This document shows positions 41,595 through 51,315 of a DNA stretch of 64,000 bases, one piece after another. Position 1 is the stretch's first letter. Every line of letters starts with the position of its first letter. Origin of the DNA: JBMOLL01 sp049325415 (GTDB lineage Bacteria > Bacteroidota > Bacteroidia > Bacteroidales > GCA-2748055); NCBI GenBank assembly GCA_049325415.1, contig JBMOLL010000144.1, positions 1-64,000 of the forward strand, read 5' to 3'. Under the pieces are notes generated by a model that was not told the origin of the DNA, ran no database searches, and was given only the letters and a program-made list of their open reading frames with translations. The position numbers were made by a program, and so were the translations under genes.

Positions 41595-43451
41595 TTACCT
41601 GATCTTCAACTCGTCGGGTACCTGAACCTCTTCAACCATGATGTATCCATCGGTCGTGCTGAGTTCAAAGACCACCCTCCGGTTAAGCTGACGGCCTCTC
41701 TGCGAGTCTTTTCCATCGGCGGTGCGGTTGATGGCAGCAGGATAAAGCTCCCCTGAAGCGGCCACGGTGACGCGGTCTTTCCCGATCCCCTTGGAGTAAA
41801 GGTAGGTGGCAGAAGCTTCGGCTCTGGCCTTCGAAAGCCGGAGATTGTAGTTTGCATCGCCGATATCGTCGGTATGGCCGATGATCCGGATCTTCAGGTC
41901 GGGGAATTCATTCATGACCTTGACCAGATTATCGAGCTTTTCAAGCGAGTTGGCGGTAAGCGTGGTTTTATCAAAATCGAAGAACAATGGTTTGATCACA
42001 AATTTCTCCACCGGTTTGGGCGTAATGATCTCGACCTCTTCTTTGGTTTCCGTTTCCATGGCCGCTAATTCCGTTTCTTCGGCCTGCTCTCCGGTAAGCG
42101 CTTCGGCGACCTGTTCCTCCACGGCAGCTACTTCTTCAGCCTCAGGTTCTTCGAAAGCTACAACGACCGGCATGGCATCGGCCGGAATGTACTGGAACTG
42201 GAAAAGGTCCTTTTGTCCCACTTCACCGCTGGCATAAACGGTCAGGTAGCCGGGCTTTTTAATCTGGTTGGGGATAAAGGGGAAATCATCGGCTGTGGTA
42301 TTGAGCGGATAACCCAGGTTAACGGGCGCACCCCAGGTTCCGTCTTCCTGAAGATCGCAATAAAAAATATCGTAGCCTCCCATCGACTCATGTCCCTGGG
42401 AACTGAAATACAGTCTTTTGCCATCAGGGCTCACAAACGGCGATTCCTCGTTCAAAGGAGTATTGATGTTGGAATCCAGCAGGATCAGATCACCGGGCTC
42501 ACCATTCTCATTAAAATCACAGCGGAAAATATCCATTCCTCCGACACTTTCCTTCCTGTTACTGGTGAAATAGATTGATTTGCTGTCGGGAGTGAGGCAG
42601 GCATGCGATTCGTAGTACTTGGAATTAACCGGTTTGCCGATGGGCTGGGAACGAGTCCAGTACCCATTGACGAAGCGCGTGATGTAGATCTCACTGTCGA
42701 ATTCGTCCCACCAGGCCAGCAGCATGGCTGTACCGTCGTAACTCAGCGAAAGGACCGACTGGTTTCCGTCCGACTGAAGGGTAGGGGTGATATTCAGCGG
42801 CTTGATCCACTTGTCGTTTACCTTTTTGCTGTAATAAATTGCATCGTAAAACTTCTGGGGCACCATGAAAGCCGTTGTTTTCAGGTCACCCGACACCACA
42901 GCCAGGGAGATGGCATAATTGGGCTCATTGATCTGACCGAGATTTCCAGCCGAATACCCCACCGGATTATCAACCAGTTCCCTGGCGTATTCACAGGCAC
43001 GGATCTGCTGATCGGTATATTCCAGCTCCCTGAAATTCTTCGGACCAAGAAGTTCTTTGTATTTGGTGTAATAGGTTACCGCTTTTTCCAGTTCATAATT
43101 TATTCTGTAGGCATTCCCAAGATACAGGAGCGCGTCGAAAGGTGCATTAACCTCATTAAAATTCCCTTCCCGGTATGATTCCGAAAGCGAACCAATGGCT
43201 TTCAGCAGGTAAGGAATGGCTTCAGGTTCACGCCCGGTGATATTCAGCAAACAGACACCGATGCGGTAATTGATATTGGCATTGTCCTTGTAACCGGCAT
43301 TGTACACTTTGTTAAAGGCGTATAAGGCCTCGCTGTACTCCTCTTCCATGAAAAAGAATTCGCCGTCGTAAAAATTCTCTTTGGGATCTGTTTGCCCAAA
43401 CATGACAAATGCAAGCAACAGAACCGGCAGGGTAGTGATCAGTCTTTTCAT
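41595..43451 (-). CDS. TPR / PD40 / OmpA-family protein (PorE-like)
   Basis: 618 residues: signal peptide (MKRLITTLPVLLLAFVMFGQ), TPR region (~25-150), PD40 propeller (~170-430, blades with SPDSKSIYFTSNRK-type and GGYDIFYCD motifs), an acidic Glu/Ala-rich linker (~435-480) and a C-terminal OmpA peptidoglycan-binding domain (~490-600: FDFDKTTLTANSLEKLDNLV, IIGHTDDIGDANYNLRLSKA, GRQLNRRVVF). This matches PorE-type T9SS proteins, except that I see no clear carboxypeptidase-regulatory domain between propeller and OmpA. It would link an outer-membrane or periplasmic complex to peptidoglycan. ATG 43451 is chosen over an upstream start at 43481. Confidence 0.9.
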   Translation of the reverse strand: MKRLITTLPVLLLAFVMFGQTDPKENFYDGEFFFMEEEYSEALYAFNKVYNAGYKDNANINYRIGVCLLNITGREPEAIPYLLKAIGSLSESYREGNFNEVNAPFDALLYLGNAYRINYELEKAVTYYTKYKELLGPKNFRELEYTDQQIRACEYARELVDNPVGYSAGNLGQINEPNYAISLAVVSGDLKTTAFMVPQKFYDAIYYSKKVNDKWIKPLNITPTLQSDGNQSVLSLSYDGTAMLLAWWDEFDSEIYITRFVNGYWTRSQPIGKPVNSKYYESHACLTPDSKSIYFTSNRKESVGGMDIFRCDFNENGEPGDLILLDSNINTPLNEESPFVSPDGKRLYFSSQGHESMGGYDIFYCDLQEDGTWGAPVNLGYPLNTTADDFPFIPNQIKKPGYLTVYASGEVGQKDLFQFQYIPADAMPVVVAFEEPEAEEVAAVEEQVAEALTGEQAEETELAAMETETKEEVEIITPKPVEKFVIKPLFFDFDKTTLTANSLEKLDNLVKVMNEFPDLKIRIIGHTDDIGDANYNLRLSKARAEASATYLYSKGIGKDRVTVAASGELYPAAINRTADGKDSQRGRQLNRRVVFELSTTDGYIMVEEVQVPDELKIR

Positions 43452-43615
43452 TACAGGGCAGATTAGCATGATTACAGACAAATTTAAGAAATATATTGAA
43501 CTGGCATAAAATAAATTGAATTAATGTTCGTTTGTGCGGCCCTGAACCTGCTTGCTCACAACATGATGAAAAGAACCCGACCTGCTTCTGATACGATGCC
43601 CTGAATGGAGAAAGA

Positions 43616-43645
43616 AAAAAGCTGACCGGTCGGGTCAGCCTTTTT
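43616..43645 (-). terminator. Intrinsic terminator, possibly bidirectional
   Basis: GCTGACC (43621-43627) and GGTCAGC (43633-43639) form a stem with a five-base loop, flanked by six A on the left and five T on the right. On the minus strand it lies 20 bp beyond the stop of the 1090-residue protein gene and is followed by TTTTTTC, a good intrinsic terminator. Confidence 0.85.
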
Positions 43646-43665
43646 CATTCTATAGGAGCCAGGTT

Positions 43666-46600
43666 TCAGGCAGCTTTTTCCTCATCCTTTTTCCTTCTCC
43701 TGTACCAGAAGATAATGATGATCAGCAGGGCACCGGCTGCAGCTGCAAAGCCGCCGAATACAATGATCCTGCCCAGGTCGCCCAGTCCGCCGGCTTTTTC
43801 CTCTTCCCCGTTAAAGGCAAGGTCGTAGCGGGTGGATAGAAGAAGGTCCCAGATATCGTTGGCGCTGAGGTTATATTCAGCAGCATGCTCCAGCAGAAAG
43901 CGGATCAGATCGGAGATGCTGTCCATGTCTCCGATATTTTTGGCTGCAGCTTCCAGCAACAACCTGAATTTATCGGGGGCAATCTCTCTCAGCCGGGCAA
44001 GCAGATCGGCCGGTCCGGCAGCATGGATCAGACTGGTAAGTGCTGTTATCAGCTCTTCCATGCTGTATTTGTCGCCGGCATTTTTCAGGAGCAGGGCCGT
44101 GAGATCATGTACCGAATAGAGCGAGTCGCTCTGTGGATCAATCCCCTTGAGGAAAGAAAGTAATTCACCATCCGTACCTTTCAGCAGTTCTTCCAGCATC
44201 AGCCGGGTCTGGGGAACAGCTTTAACCGCTTTGCGGAGGGTGGCGAAGATGTCTTCCTCATCGAATTTATTGCTTGAAGAGTAAGTGCGGACATGATCCA
44301 TGAAACTCTCCACCGACACTACGTCGTCTTTACCAGGAATCGTCAGTCCGACAGCATCCCGCAATCCTTCCCTGCTGTTTTCACTCATAAACTGCTTTAA
44401 CCTGTTCAGGTCGCCGTCGGCAATCATCCTTGCCAGCAGATTATCCAGTTCCTCCAGGCTGATTCCGTTCCGGGAGATGTTCTCCTTCAGATAATCCAGC
44501 AGGTCATTTTCTGTCACCAGCCCTTCAGCCTCTGTATCGGTTTTCTCCAGCATGGTTTTCAGGTCCCCGCTGGCAAAGCCGATGAGGCGCTGGCGAAGTT
44601 TCTCTGCTGTGCTTTCGGAATTGTTAATGGCTTCACCCAGTGCTTTGTCGAGTTCGGTGTCGGAAACAGACTGTTCCGGCAGGCTGTTCCGTATGGCCGT
44701 GATCAGTTCGGGAACGGCAAGTGTTGAATCGGCGAGTCCGAGGGCTGCTTTCAGATTTTCTGAGGATCCGGCTTTAAGGGCAGAAAGCAGTTCTTCCGGA
44801 TCGTCCCCTGCAATAACCCGTGCAGCAGCCTGATCCACATCACCCGGTGTGAAATTTTCCATTTCGGCATGCTTCCTCAGGTAGGTCAGCAGGTCGGGGG
44901 TGGTGGTGGTACCGGCATCTTCCGGATCAAATTCTTCCAGGTATTTTTTAAGTTCACCTTTTGAAGCTTCCAGCAGCAGTTCGAGTGCGCGGTTCACATC
45001 GCTGTAATCGGGTTCTTCGCTAACGGTAAGTGCAGGCTCACTGGTTTTTGTTCCCTGGCCGGCGTCGGAGACCACTGCTTCCTTCCGTTCCACAATTACG
45101 GTACGCAGACTGACATCACCGTTGCTTTCCGTCATTTTGAGCTCCAGTCGGTTGGTTCCCGGCTTGGGTCTCATGGTATAGGTAAATTTCCTGCTGTTGA
45201 GGTCGTACTGGTTCGTGCGTACAAGGGTACTGTCGCTGTACCATTCAGCGGTGAGTTTACTGTCTTTCTCCACCTTCATTTTGATGTCGAGCGGTTTGCC
45301 GCTCGTAACGACATAGAGGGTGTCGTCGGGAACGATCCTGCTTTCGGGTCCTGTCAGGATCTTTGCCGGTTCCGGTTTTTCAACCAGCACCAGGTCATCG
45401 GGAAGGGTGAGGCCATCCCTGCTTGTGGCGGAGGTGATTCTCAGGGGCCGGATCAGGTCTTCGTATTTCTCGCTGCGGATCACCATATTGTAAAGACCTT
45501 CAGGGACAGAGAAGTTAAAGGAGCCGCTGCTCAGGTCAGGTTGGGTGAGCGTGAGGGTGTCGCCAGTCTTTGTATCTATGAGGTAGATGAGCAAATGATC
45601 GTCATCTTCCAGTCCGGTCTTGCTTTGCAGGCTCCCGGATACCAGGTACATCCTCGGGTTGTCGACCGAGTAGATCTCCAGCCTGTAGATGTCAAAACGT
45701 CCGAACCCGTCGGGCCTGTAGCATGACAGGTATGCGGCATTGCCGTTTCTCACGGGCTGGAAGAAAAAATCGTCGCCGGTGCTGTTGACAGGGTAGCCCA
45801 GGTTAATGGGCTCACTCCATTCTCCCTGGTTGTTTTTCCGGGAAAAGAAAATGTCGTAACCTCCCATGTTATAATGGCCGTAGGAGCTGAAATACAGGAT
45901 CTGACCATTATCGGAAATAAAGGGTGTTTCTTCGTTCAGCCTTGAATTGACCTTAGGGCCAAGGTTCACCGGCTGACCCCAGGATCCGTTCGGCTGGCGT
46001 TCGGAAGTATAGATATCCAGGCCTCCATAGCCGTCCTTGCGGTTACTCGTGAAATAAAGTGTTTTACCGTCCCGGGAAACAGAAGCGTGCGATTCCCAGT
46101 ATTTGGTGCTGATGGGCTCTCCCAGTTTTTCCAGCGGGGTCCAGACCCCGTTAACAAGGGTACTGTGGTACAGGTTTCCGATAAAATCGTCGTTCCGGTA
46201 AATGAACAGTTCTTTTCCGTCGTACGACAGGGCTGTCGGATATACGTCCCCGTCAACGCCCAGTTCGGGAACAATGTTCCGGGGCGGGGTCCACTCCCCG
46301 TTTACCTTTGTCGAGTAAAAGGCAGCGTCGTAGAACTGGAGCTTGGATACATAGACGATCGATTGCTCATCCCCCGAAACAACCGGGTTGATATCAGAGA
46401 ACCGCGTGTTGATCTTGTCTCCCAGGTTAAGGAAATCGGTATCCACAGGCTTCTTTTTCAACTCAATGGCAGCATTGCAGGCATCGATCTGCTCCCTGAC
46501 CAGGTCGGTGTCGTAGATTTTCTCATCCACGATGGAAAGGAATCGGTTGAATTCCCTGATGGCATCTTCGATGCGGTCGTTGACCAGGTAAGCTTTTCCA

Positions 46601-46938
46601 AGGTAAAAGACAACTTCGGGAGGTGCAGCCCGCTCCTTGAAGTTATTTTCCCTGTATTTGGGATTGATGTTTTCCGACGCATCAGCGAGGTAACGGATGG
46701 ACTTGTCCTTCTCAAAAGGATCGTTCAGGTAACAGACACCGATCTTGTAATTGATATCATCGTTCTCCGGGTCTTCCCTGTGGATCCTGAGGTAAAGCGG
46801 AAGGGCTTCACTGTATTCCTCGAAAAGGAAGTACGACTCGGCTTCGAGAAAGGTTTCCTTGAGATCGGGACTCTGGCTAAAAAGTGTCAATGGCGCTGTG
46901 ACAAACAGGAGGAGATAAAAAGAGAAGAGTCGTCTCAT
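43666..46938 (-). CDS. Giant TPR / PD40 protein with six novel helical repeats and a C-terminal membrane anchor
   Basis: 1090 residues. Signal peptide (1-21, ending LFSQ), TPR region (~25-160), PD40 propeller (~175-430; blades with TLYFTSNRKDGYGGLDIYTS and YGHYNMGGYDIFFSRKNN), a ~200-residue beta-rich segment, then six helical repeats of 59-68 residues (648-714, 715-781, 782-847, 848-915, 916-980, 981-1039) sharing a DLL-x-YL core and a later EL-x-x-AL helix. A single membrane helix (~1058-1079) and a basic tail RRRKK finish the protein. Predicted topology: body in the periplasm, anchored in the inner membrane. Third and first-transcribed of the TPR/PD40 group, with its own terminator. The role is unknown; a scaffold linking envelope layers is plausible. 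Confidence 0.88.
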   Translation of the reverse strand: MRRLFSFYLLLFVTAPLTLFSQSPDLKETFLEAESYFLFEEYSEALPLYLRIHREDPENDDINYKIGVCYLNDPFEKDKSIRYLADASENINPKYRENNFKERAAPPEVVFYLGKAYLVNDRIEDAIREFNRFLSIVDEKIYDTDLVREQIDACNAAIELKKKPVDTDFLNLGDKINTRFSDINPVVSGDEQSIVYVSKLQFYDAAFYSTKVNGEWTPPRNIVPELGVDGDVYPTALSYDGKELFIYRNDDFIGNLYHSTLVNGVWTPLEKLGEPISTKYWESHASVSRDGKTLYFTSNRKDGYGGLDIYTSERQPNGSWGQPVNLGPKVNSRLNEETPFISDNGQILYFSSYGHYNMGGYDIFFSRKNNQGEWSEPINLGYPVNSTGDDFFFQPVRNGNAAYLSCYRPDGFGRFDIYRLEIYSVDNPRMYLVSGSLQSKTGLEDDDHLLIYLIDTKTGDTLTLTQPDLSSGSFNFSVPEGLYNMVIRSEKYEDLIRPLRITSATSRDGLTLPDDLVLVEKPEPAKILTGPESRIVPDDTLYVVTSGKPLDIKMKVEKDSKLTAEWYSDSTLVRTNQYDLNSRKFTYTMRPKPGTNRLELKMTESNGDVSLRTVIVERKEAVVSDAGQGTKTSEPALTVSEEPDYSDVNRALELLLEASKGELKKYLEEFDPEDAGTTTTPDLLTYLRKHAEMENFTPGDVDQAAARVIAGDDPEELLSALKAGSSENLKAALGLADSTLAVPELITAIRNSLPEQSVSDTELDKALGEAINNSESTAEKLRQRLIGFASGDLKTMLEKTDTEAEGLVTENDLLDYLKENISRNGISLEELDNLLARMIADGDLNRLKQFMSENSREGLRDAVGLTIPGKDDVVSVESFMDHVRTYSSSNKFDEEDIFATLRKAVKAVPQTRLMLEELLKGTDGELLSFLKGIDPQSDSLYSVHDLTALLLKNAGDKYSMEELITALTSLIHAAGPADLLARLREIAPDKFRLLLEAAAKNIGDMDSISDLIRFLLEHAAEYNLSANDIWDLLLSTRYDLAFNGEEEKAGGLGDLGRIIVFGGFAAAAGALLIIIIFWYRRRKKDEEKAA

Positions 46939-47238
46939 ACATCAAAGTTTTTAAATATCAGTCTGGTCGTACCAACGGAACCGTCTGGTTTTTCAACAGT
47001 AAACCGGGCGGCACCGGGATGCGTCCGGCAGCACCGGCCGGGTGACTGCGTCGCGCAGGAATACACGGTTCCGATGCCGGATCAGAATACTCCCGTCCTT
47101 TCGGAACATTAAACAAAAATAATAATAAACTTGATAGAATCGATGTAAATCGGGAGCGTGCTTTACGGCAGGCATTTTTTTGACTTACAGGTGTTCCGCG
47201 GCTGTCAACCCGTCATTTGTGGCTTTGAACGGGAGAGT
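46939..47238. other. Intergenic region upstream of the 1090-residue protein
   Basis: 300 bp without a gene: an AT-rich part near each end and a GC-rich block (~47000-47080) with repeated CACCGG words. It should hold the promoter for the TPR/PD40 gene group, but no convincing promoter pair is visible. Confidence 0.5.
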
Positions 47239-49194
47239 TCAGCAGCCGATGAAGCGGATTCCTTTTATCAGAATATTGAAATCGTTGGTCACTTTATAAT
47301 CCTTGGCATACTGGATATTCATCCGGTTTACCTGTTCCGCATCCTGCAAAGATCCTGCGCAACAGCCTGAGGGATTGAGAATTCCCTTTTTAAGTCGCGG
47401 CAGAACCGACATGTCGAGCGAAGGATGTAAGCCATAACCGATCCAGCTGCGTTTCCCGAACAGAATCATGAAACAATTCTTCAGGGCGCGGAAGCGACGG
47501 GGGATAAACCAGGCCCAGAAAGGCGATAAAAGGAGCAGGATGATTGAGGAGACCAGGTCGAAAAGTCTTTTTGACCGGAGATTGGACGGTTTGCCGATCG
47601 AATTGAAGTGGATCGTGTAAAGGTCGCCGGCAGTATTGATGCTGTTGCTGCCAATGATCGACAGGCTCTCCGGCGGGGCGATCTTATAGTCGACACTGAC
47701 CCCGATCAGCAGCGACATGTTCCTGATGATGTCCTGCGCCGGGATGTCTTTTGCGCAGAAAACTATCTCATCAATCCGGTTGATGGCCACGATCTCCCTG
47801 ATCTGGTCAATCGATCCGATATAGGCTGCCCCGGCTTCACTTTCGGGATTTACAAAACCGATGACATCCGGGATAATGTGGGTCTGACGGAGAAGACCGG
47901 AGACCCTTCCGGCTTCATTTTCCCTGCCGATGATCACAATCCGCTTCCGCTTCTGAAGGTCGAACTCGTAATCCTTTACTCCGGCCAGGTGGAACAGGAA
48001 GCGGAGTCCGGAGGTGACCAGTATGGCATAGGCTGAGCCAAGCAGGATCAGTGCCCTGGAGAACCGGTATTCCTCCGGCAGCAGGGCATAGATGATGAGG
48101 ATCACCAGTGTGCCCGTGAGATGCCCCCGCAGGTAGGACAGGTATTTCAATGGTTTGTCGTAACCTCCTGAATAATAGATTGAAAGCAGCCATATCAGGA
48201 TGTAGCCCGGCACCACGAACCAGGTGAAATCGGGGGGATAATAATTGCTGTTCCCGAATTTGAACTGTTCCCAGAAGGGCAGCAGCAGGAGGTAGCCGGC
48301 AAAGATCAGCAGACCGTCGAGTGCAGGCCGGTAGATCCTTTTAAAGAACCTGCGCAGTATGGCCAGGGAGGCCCGCAGGTAAATGGCAAAATTGATCAGG
48401 GCCGAATACAGCCGTGCATTCCTCGAGGAAAAATGCTTCCTCGCGAAAATAATCATGGCGTTGTAAAAGACCAGCACGTAGTTGATACTGCCTTTTTTGG
48501 TACTCTCCCCTTTATAGTGGATGATCGTTGTTTCGGGGAAATAATAGTTTTTGTAACCTGCTTTGAGGATCCGGTAGGAGAGGTCGATATCTTCCCCGTA
48601 CATAAAATAGTCTTCATCGAGCAAGCCCGCCCTGTCGAGCGTTTCTTTCCTTATCCACATGAAAGCCCCCGACAATACATCCACCGGATTGATTTCATCA
48701 CGGCTCAGGTAGGTGAGATGGTATTTTCCGAATTTTCTCGATCCGGGAAAAAGCCGGGACAGACCAAAGATCTTGTAAAAGGATACCTCGGGGGTGGGGA
48801 GGGAGCGTTTCGATTCGGGGAGAAAATGTCCTTTTCCGTCGATCATCCTTACCCCGAGTGCCCCTGCTTCCGGATGGCCGTCCATAAAAGCGAGGCATTT
48901 CCGGAAGGTATCTTCTTCCACAACGGTGTCGGGATTCAGCAGGAGGACATATCTACCCCGGGCAAGCCGCATGGCCTGGTTGTTGGCTTTGCTGAACCCG
49001 TAGTTTTCGCGGTTCTCAATCAGTGTCACCCAGGGGAACTTCTCCCTGATCAGGGCACAGGATCCGTCGACCGAGTTATTGTCGACTACAAAGACCTCCC
49101 CCGAGATACCTTCCATGGCCCGGGCGACCGAATGGATGCATTGTTCCAGGAAGTACTTTACGTTATAATTGACAATAACTACAGAGAGATCCAT
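47239..49194 (-). CDS. GT2 glycosyltransferase fused to a WcaJ-like sugar-phosphotransferase remnant
   Basis: 651 residues. Residues 1-~260 are a GT-A rhamnosyl-type glycosyltransferase (VVIVNYN, FVVDNNSVDGS, LLNPDTVVEE, YGEDIDLSYR). Residues ~300-420 hold four to five membrane helices. From ~425 there is a Rossmann-like region (KRIVIIGRENEAG, DVIGFVNPE, IDEIVFCAKDIPAQD) as in the CoA-binding_3 part of polyprenyl-phosphate sugar transferases, then KRLFDLVSSIILLLLSPF, the start of a WcaJ/ExoY catalytic domain, but the remainder is short and lacks the usual PGITG signature. Likely active only as a glycosyltransferase in envelope polysaccharide synthesis, with the C-terminal half as a membrane anchor or regulator. 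lysA lies 35 bp upstream. Confidence 0.8.
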   Translation of the reverse strand: MDLSVVIVNYNVKYFLEQCIHSVARAMEGISGEVFVVDNNSVDGSCALIREKFPWVTLIENRENYGFSKANNQAMRLARGRYVLLLNPDTVVEEDTFRKCLAFMDGHPEAGALGVRMIDGKGHFLPESKRSLPTPEVSFYKIFGLSRLFPGSRKFGKYHLTYLSRDEINPVDVLSGAFMWIRKETLDRAGLLDEDYFMYGEDIDLSYRILKAGYKNYYFPETTIIHYKGESTKKGSINYVLVFYNAMIIFARKHFSSRNARLYSALINFAIYLRASLAILRRFFKRIYRPALDGLLIFAGYLLLLPFWEQFKFGNSNYYPPDFTWFVVPGYILIWLLSIYYSGGYDKPLKYLSYLRGHLTGTLVILIIYALLPEEYRFSRALILLGSAYAILVTSGLRFLFHLAGVKDYEFDLQKRKRIVIIGRENEAGRVSGLLRQTHIIPDVIGFVNPESEAGAAYIGSIDQIREIVAINRIDEIVFCAKDIPAQDIIRNMSLLIGVSVDYKIAPPESLSIIGSNSINTAGDLYTIHFNSIGKPSNLRSKRLFDLVSSIILLLLSPFWAWFIPRRFRALKNCFMILFGKRSWIGYGLHPSLDMSVLPRLKKGILNPSGCCAGSLQDAEQVNRMNIQYAKDYKVTNDFNILIKGIRFIGC

Positions 49195-49229
49195 GCCTGG
49201 TATTTGGGGTTAAGGTATGAAATTTTGCC

Positions 49230-50474
49230 TTACTCTGCCAGGCTGATGTCCACTTCCACCTGGTTCCTGAGCAGGTCATTCAGGGTTTCCCGCTGCCTGA
49301 TCAGGTAATCTTTTCCCTTGTGAATAAGGATCTCAGCCGGTTTATACCTCGAGTTATAGTTCGACGACATGGAGAAGCAATAGGCTCCAGCGTTCCTGAA
49401 CATCAGGAAGTCGCCTTCGGAAATCTCACTGATCTTCCGGTTCCATCCGAAGGTGTCGGTTTCGCAGATATAACCGACTACGGTGTAAATGCGTGTTTTT
49501 CCTTCCGGATTGCTGACATTCACAATGTCGTGGTAGGCATCGTAGAACATCGGGCGGATCAGGTGGTTCATCCCCGTATCCAGGCCGGCAAAAACAGTCG
49601 CTGTGGTATGTTTGATGACATTCACCCGTGCCACAAAATAGCCGGCTTCACTCACCAGGAATTTTCCGGGCTCAAAATACAAGGTCAGGTCTTTTCCGTA
49701 TTCCATGCAGAACTGGTTGAAGCGCTCGCTCAGTTCTTTACCCAGCACATCAATATCGGTATAGATGTCGTCGGGCTTATAGGCAACCTTGAAGCCGCTG
49801 CCGAAATCCACGTAGTCGAGATTGGGGAAATTTTTGATAGTGTTGAACATGATGTCGGCCCCCTTCAGGAAGACATCAATATCCAGGATATCGCTGCCCG
49901 TGTGCATGTGCAGGCCTTCTACCTTCATGTTATTGGTTTCGATCACCCGCATCACGTGGGGGATCTGGTAGATGGAGATGCCGAATTTGGAATCGATATG
50001 CCCGGTAGAGATCTTGTTGTTTCCCCCGGCAAGCAGGTGGGGGTTGATCCGGATGCATACCGGAACACTGTGCCCGTACTTGTGGCCGAACTGCTCCAGG
50101 ATGGAAATATTGTCGATGTTCACCTTCACGCCGAGCTCCACCGCCTTGTCGATCTCCTCCAGCGAGACACAATTCGGAGTGTAAATGATATCCTGGGGAT
50201 GAAAACCCGCAGCCAGTCCCAGCCTGACCTCCTGGATCGATACGGCATCAAGCCCCGATCCCAGCTCCCTGAAAAGCTTCAGAACATTGATATTGGTCAG
50301 GGCCTTACAGGCATAATTGATCTTGACCCGCGTTCCGCTGAAAGCGTCTTTCATGCGTTTGTATTGCGCGATCATTTTCCCCGTTTCATAGATATAGAGC
50401 GGCGATCCGTATTTTTTTACCAGCGAAAGCAGCGGGATGCCGTCGGTGAGGTACTGGTTCTTCTTTAACTCCAT
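49230..50474 (-). CDS. lysA: Diaminopimelate decarboxylase
   Basis: 414 residues of the fold-III PLP decarboxylases; converts meso-diaminopimelate to lysine. The PLP lysine is K57 in NYACKALTN; the phosphate-binding loop (HMHTGSD), the YVDFGSGFKV segment, FEPGKFLV, and the catalytic C-terminal CETDTFG are all present. Length matches the family. Arginine or other amino-acid decarboxylases of the same fold are less likely given INPHLLAGGNNKISTG, characteristic of LysA. It is followed by the glycosyltransferase fusion after 35 bp. Confidence 0.94.
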   Translation of the reverse strand: MELKKNQYLTDGIPLLSLVKKYGSPLYIYETGKMIAQYKRMKDAFSGTRVKINYACKALTNINVLKLFRELGSGLDAVSIQEVRLGLAAGFHPQDIIYTPNCVSLEEIDKAVELGVKVNIDNISILEQFGHKYGHSVPVCIRINPHLLAGGNNKISTGHIDSKFGISIYQIPHVMRVIETNNMKVEGLHMHTGSDILDIDVFLKGADIMFNTIKNFPNLDYVDFGSGFKVAYKPDDIYTDIDVLGKELSERFNQFCMEYGKDLTLYFEPGKFLVSEAGYFVARVNVIKHTTATVFAGLDTGMNHLIRPMFYDAYHDIVNVSNPEGKTRIYTVVGYICETDTFGWNRKISEISEGDFLMFRNAGAYCFSMSSNYNSRYKPAEILIHKGKDYLIRQRETLNDLLRNQVEVDISLAE

Positions 50475-50570
50475 GTTTAGCTGTAGTGATTGATGCCTGG
50501 CAAAATTAACAAATAAAAGCGTATCTTATCCTTCCTGAGGGCGGTGTAAGGCAGGGGTCCTGCTGTTTTC

Positions 50571-51200
50571 CTATTTAATATTCCTGAAGATCTCCTCAAA
50601 GGGGGTGCGGTTGATGATCGATCTTCCAAGGGTCACCTCATCGGCATATTCCAGGTCATCGCCGATCGCCACCCCGCGGGCCAGGGTGGTTACCTTCACC
50701 GGGAGCCCGTGAAGTTTGCGGAAGATGTAGAAATTGGTCGTGTCGCCTTCCATCGTGGTGCTCAGAGCAAGGATCACCTCCTTCACCTCGCCGCTGCCTG
50801 CCCGGGCTACCAGCGAATCAATGGTCAGATCGGATGGCCCGATCCCGTCCATGGGGGAAATTATCCCCCCGAGAACATGATAAACACCGCTGAACTGCTG
50901 CGTGTTTTCAATGGAGATGACATCCCGGATCGTTTCCACCACGCACACCGTGCTGCGGTCGCGGTAGCGGTCGGCGCAGATGGGACAAAGCTCAGTATCC
51001 GAAATATTATGACAGACCGAGCAATGGACAAGATCCTTCTTCAGCCGGAGGATGGCCTGGCCGAATTGTTCCACATCGGCATCTTCCTGTCTCAGGAGGT
51101 AGAGGACCAGTCGCAGTGCGCTCTTTTTACCTATCCCCGGAAGTCCGGCAAAGGCATCGACGGCCGACTCAAGTAACCGGGATGAATAGCTGTGTGACAT
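50571..51200 (-). CDS. recR: Recombination mediator protein RecR
   Basis: 209 residues. Helix-hairpin-helix at the N-terminus (LPGIGKKSALRLVLYLL), a C4 zinc finger (C60, C63, C72, C75) and a Toprim domain (CVVETIRDVISIE, YHVLGGIISPMDGIGPSDL). With RecO it loads RecA at gaps during recombinational repair in the cytoplasm. Monocistronic as far as can be seen, divergent from the downstream-facing symporter gene. Confidence 0.96.
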   Translation of the reverse strand: MSHSYSSRLLESAVDAFAGLPGIGKKSALRLVLYLLRQEDADVEQFGQAILRLKKDLVHCSVCHNISDTELCPICADRYRDRSTVCVVETIRDVISIENTQQFSGVYHVLGGIISPMDGIGPSDLTIDSLVARAGSGEVKEVILALSTTMEGDTTNFYIFRKLHGLPVKVTTLARGVAIGDDLEYADEVTLGRSIINRTPFEEIFRNIK

Positions 51201-51315
51201 ATGCAGTTTTGATCAGCCCAAATTTAGTATTCCACCTCTTACCCCGCAATTTTTTTGCCTTTTAATTGGTTTTCCATGAAAATTCGATCATCTTAGCCGG
51301 CTGAAAACGGCAGTC

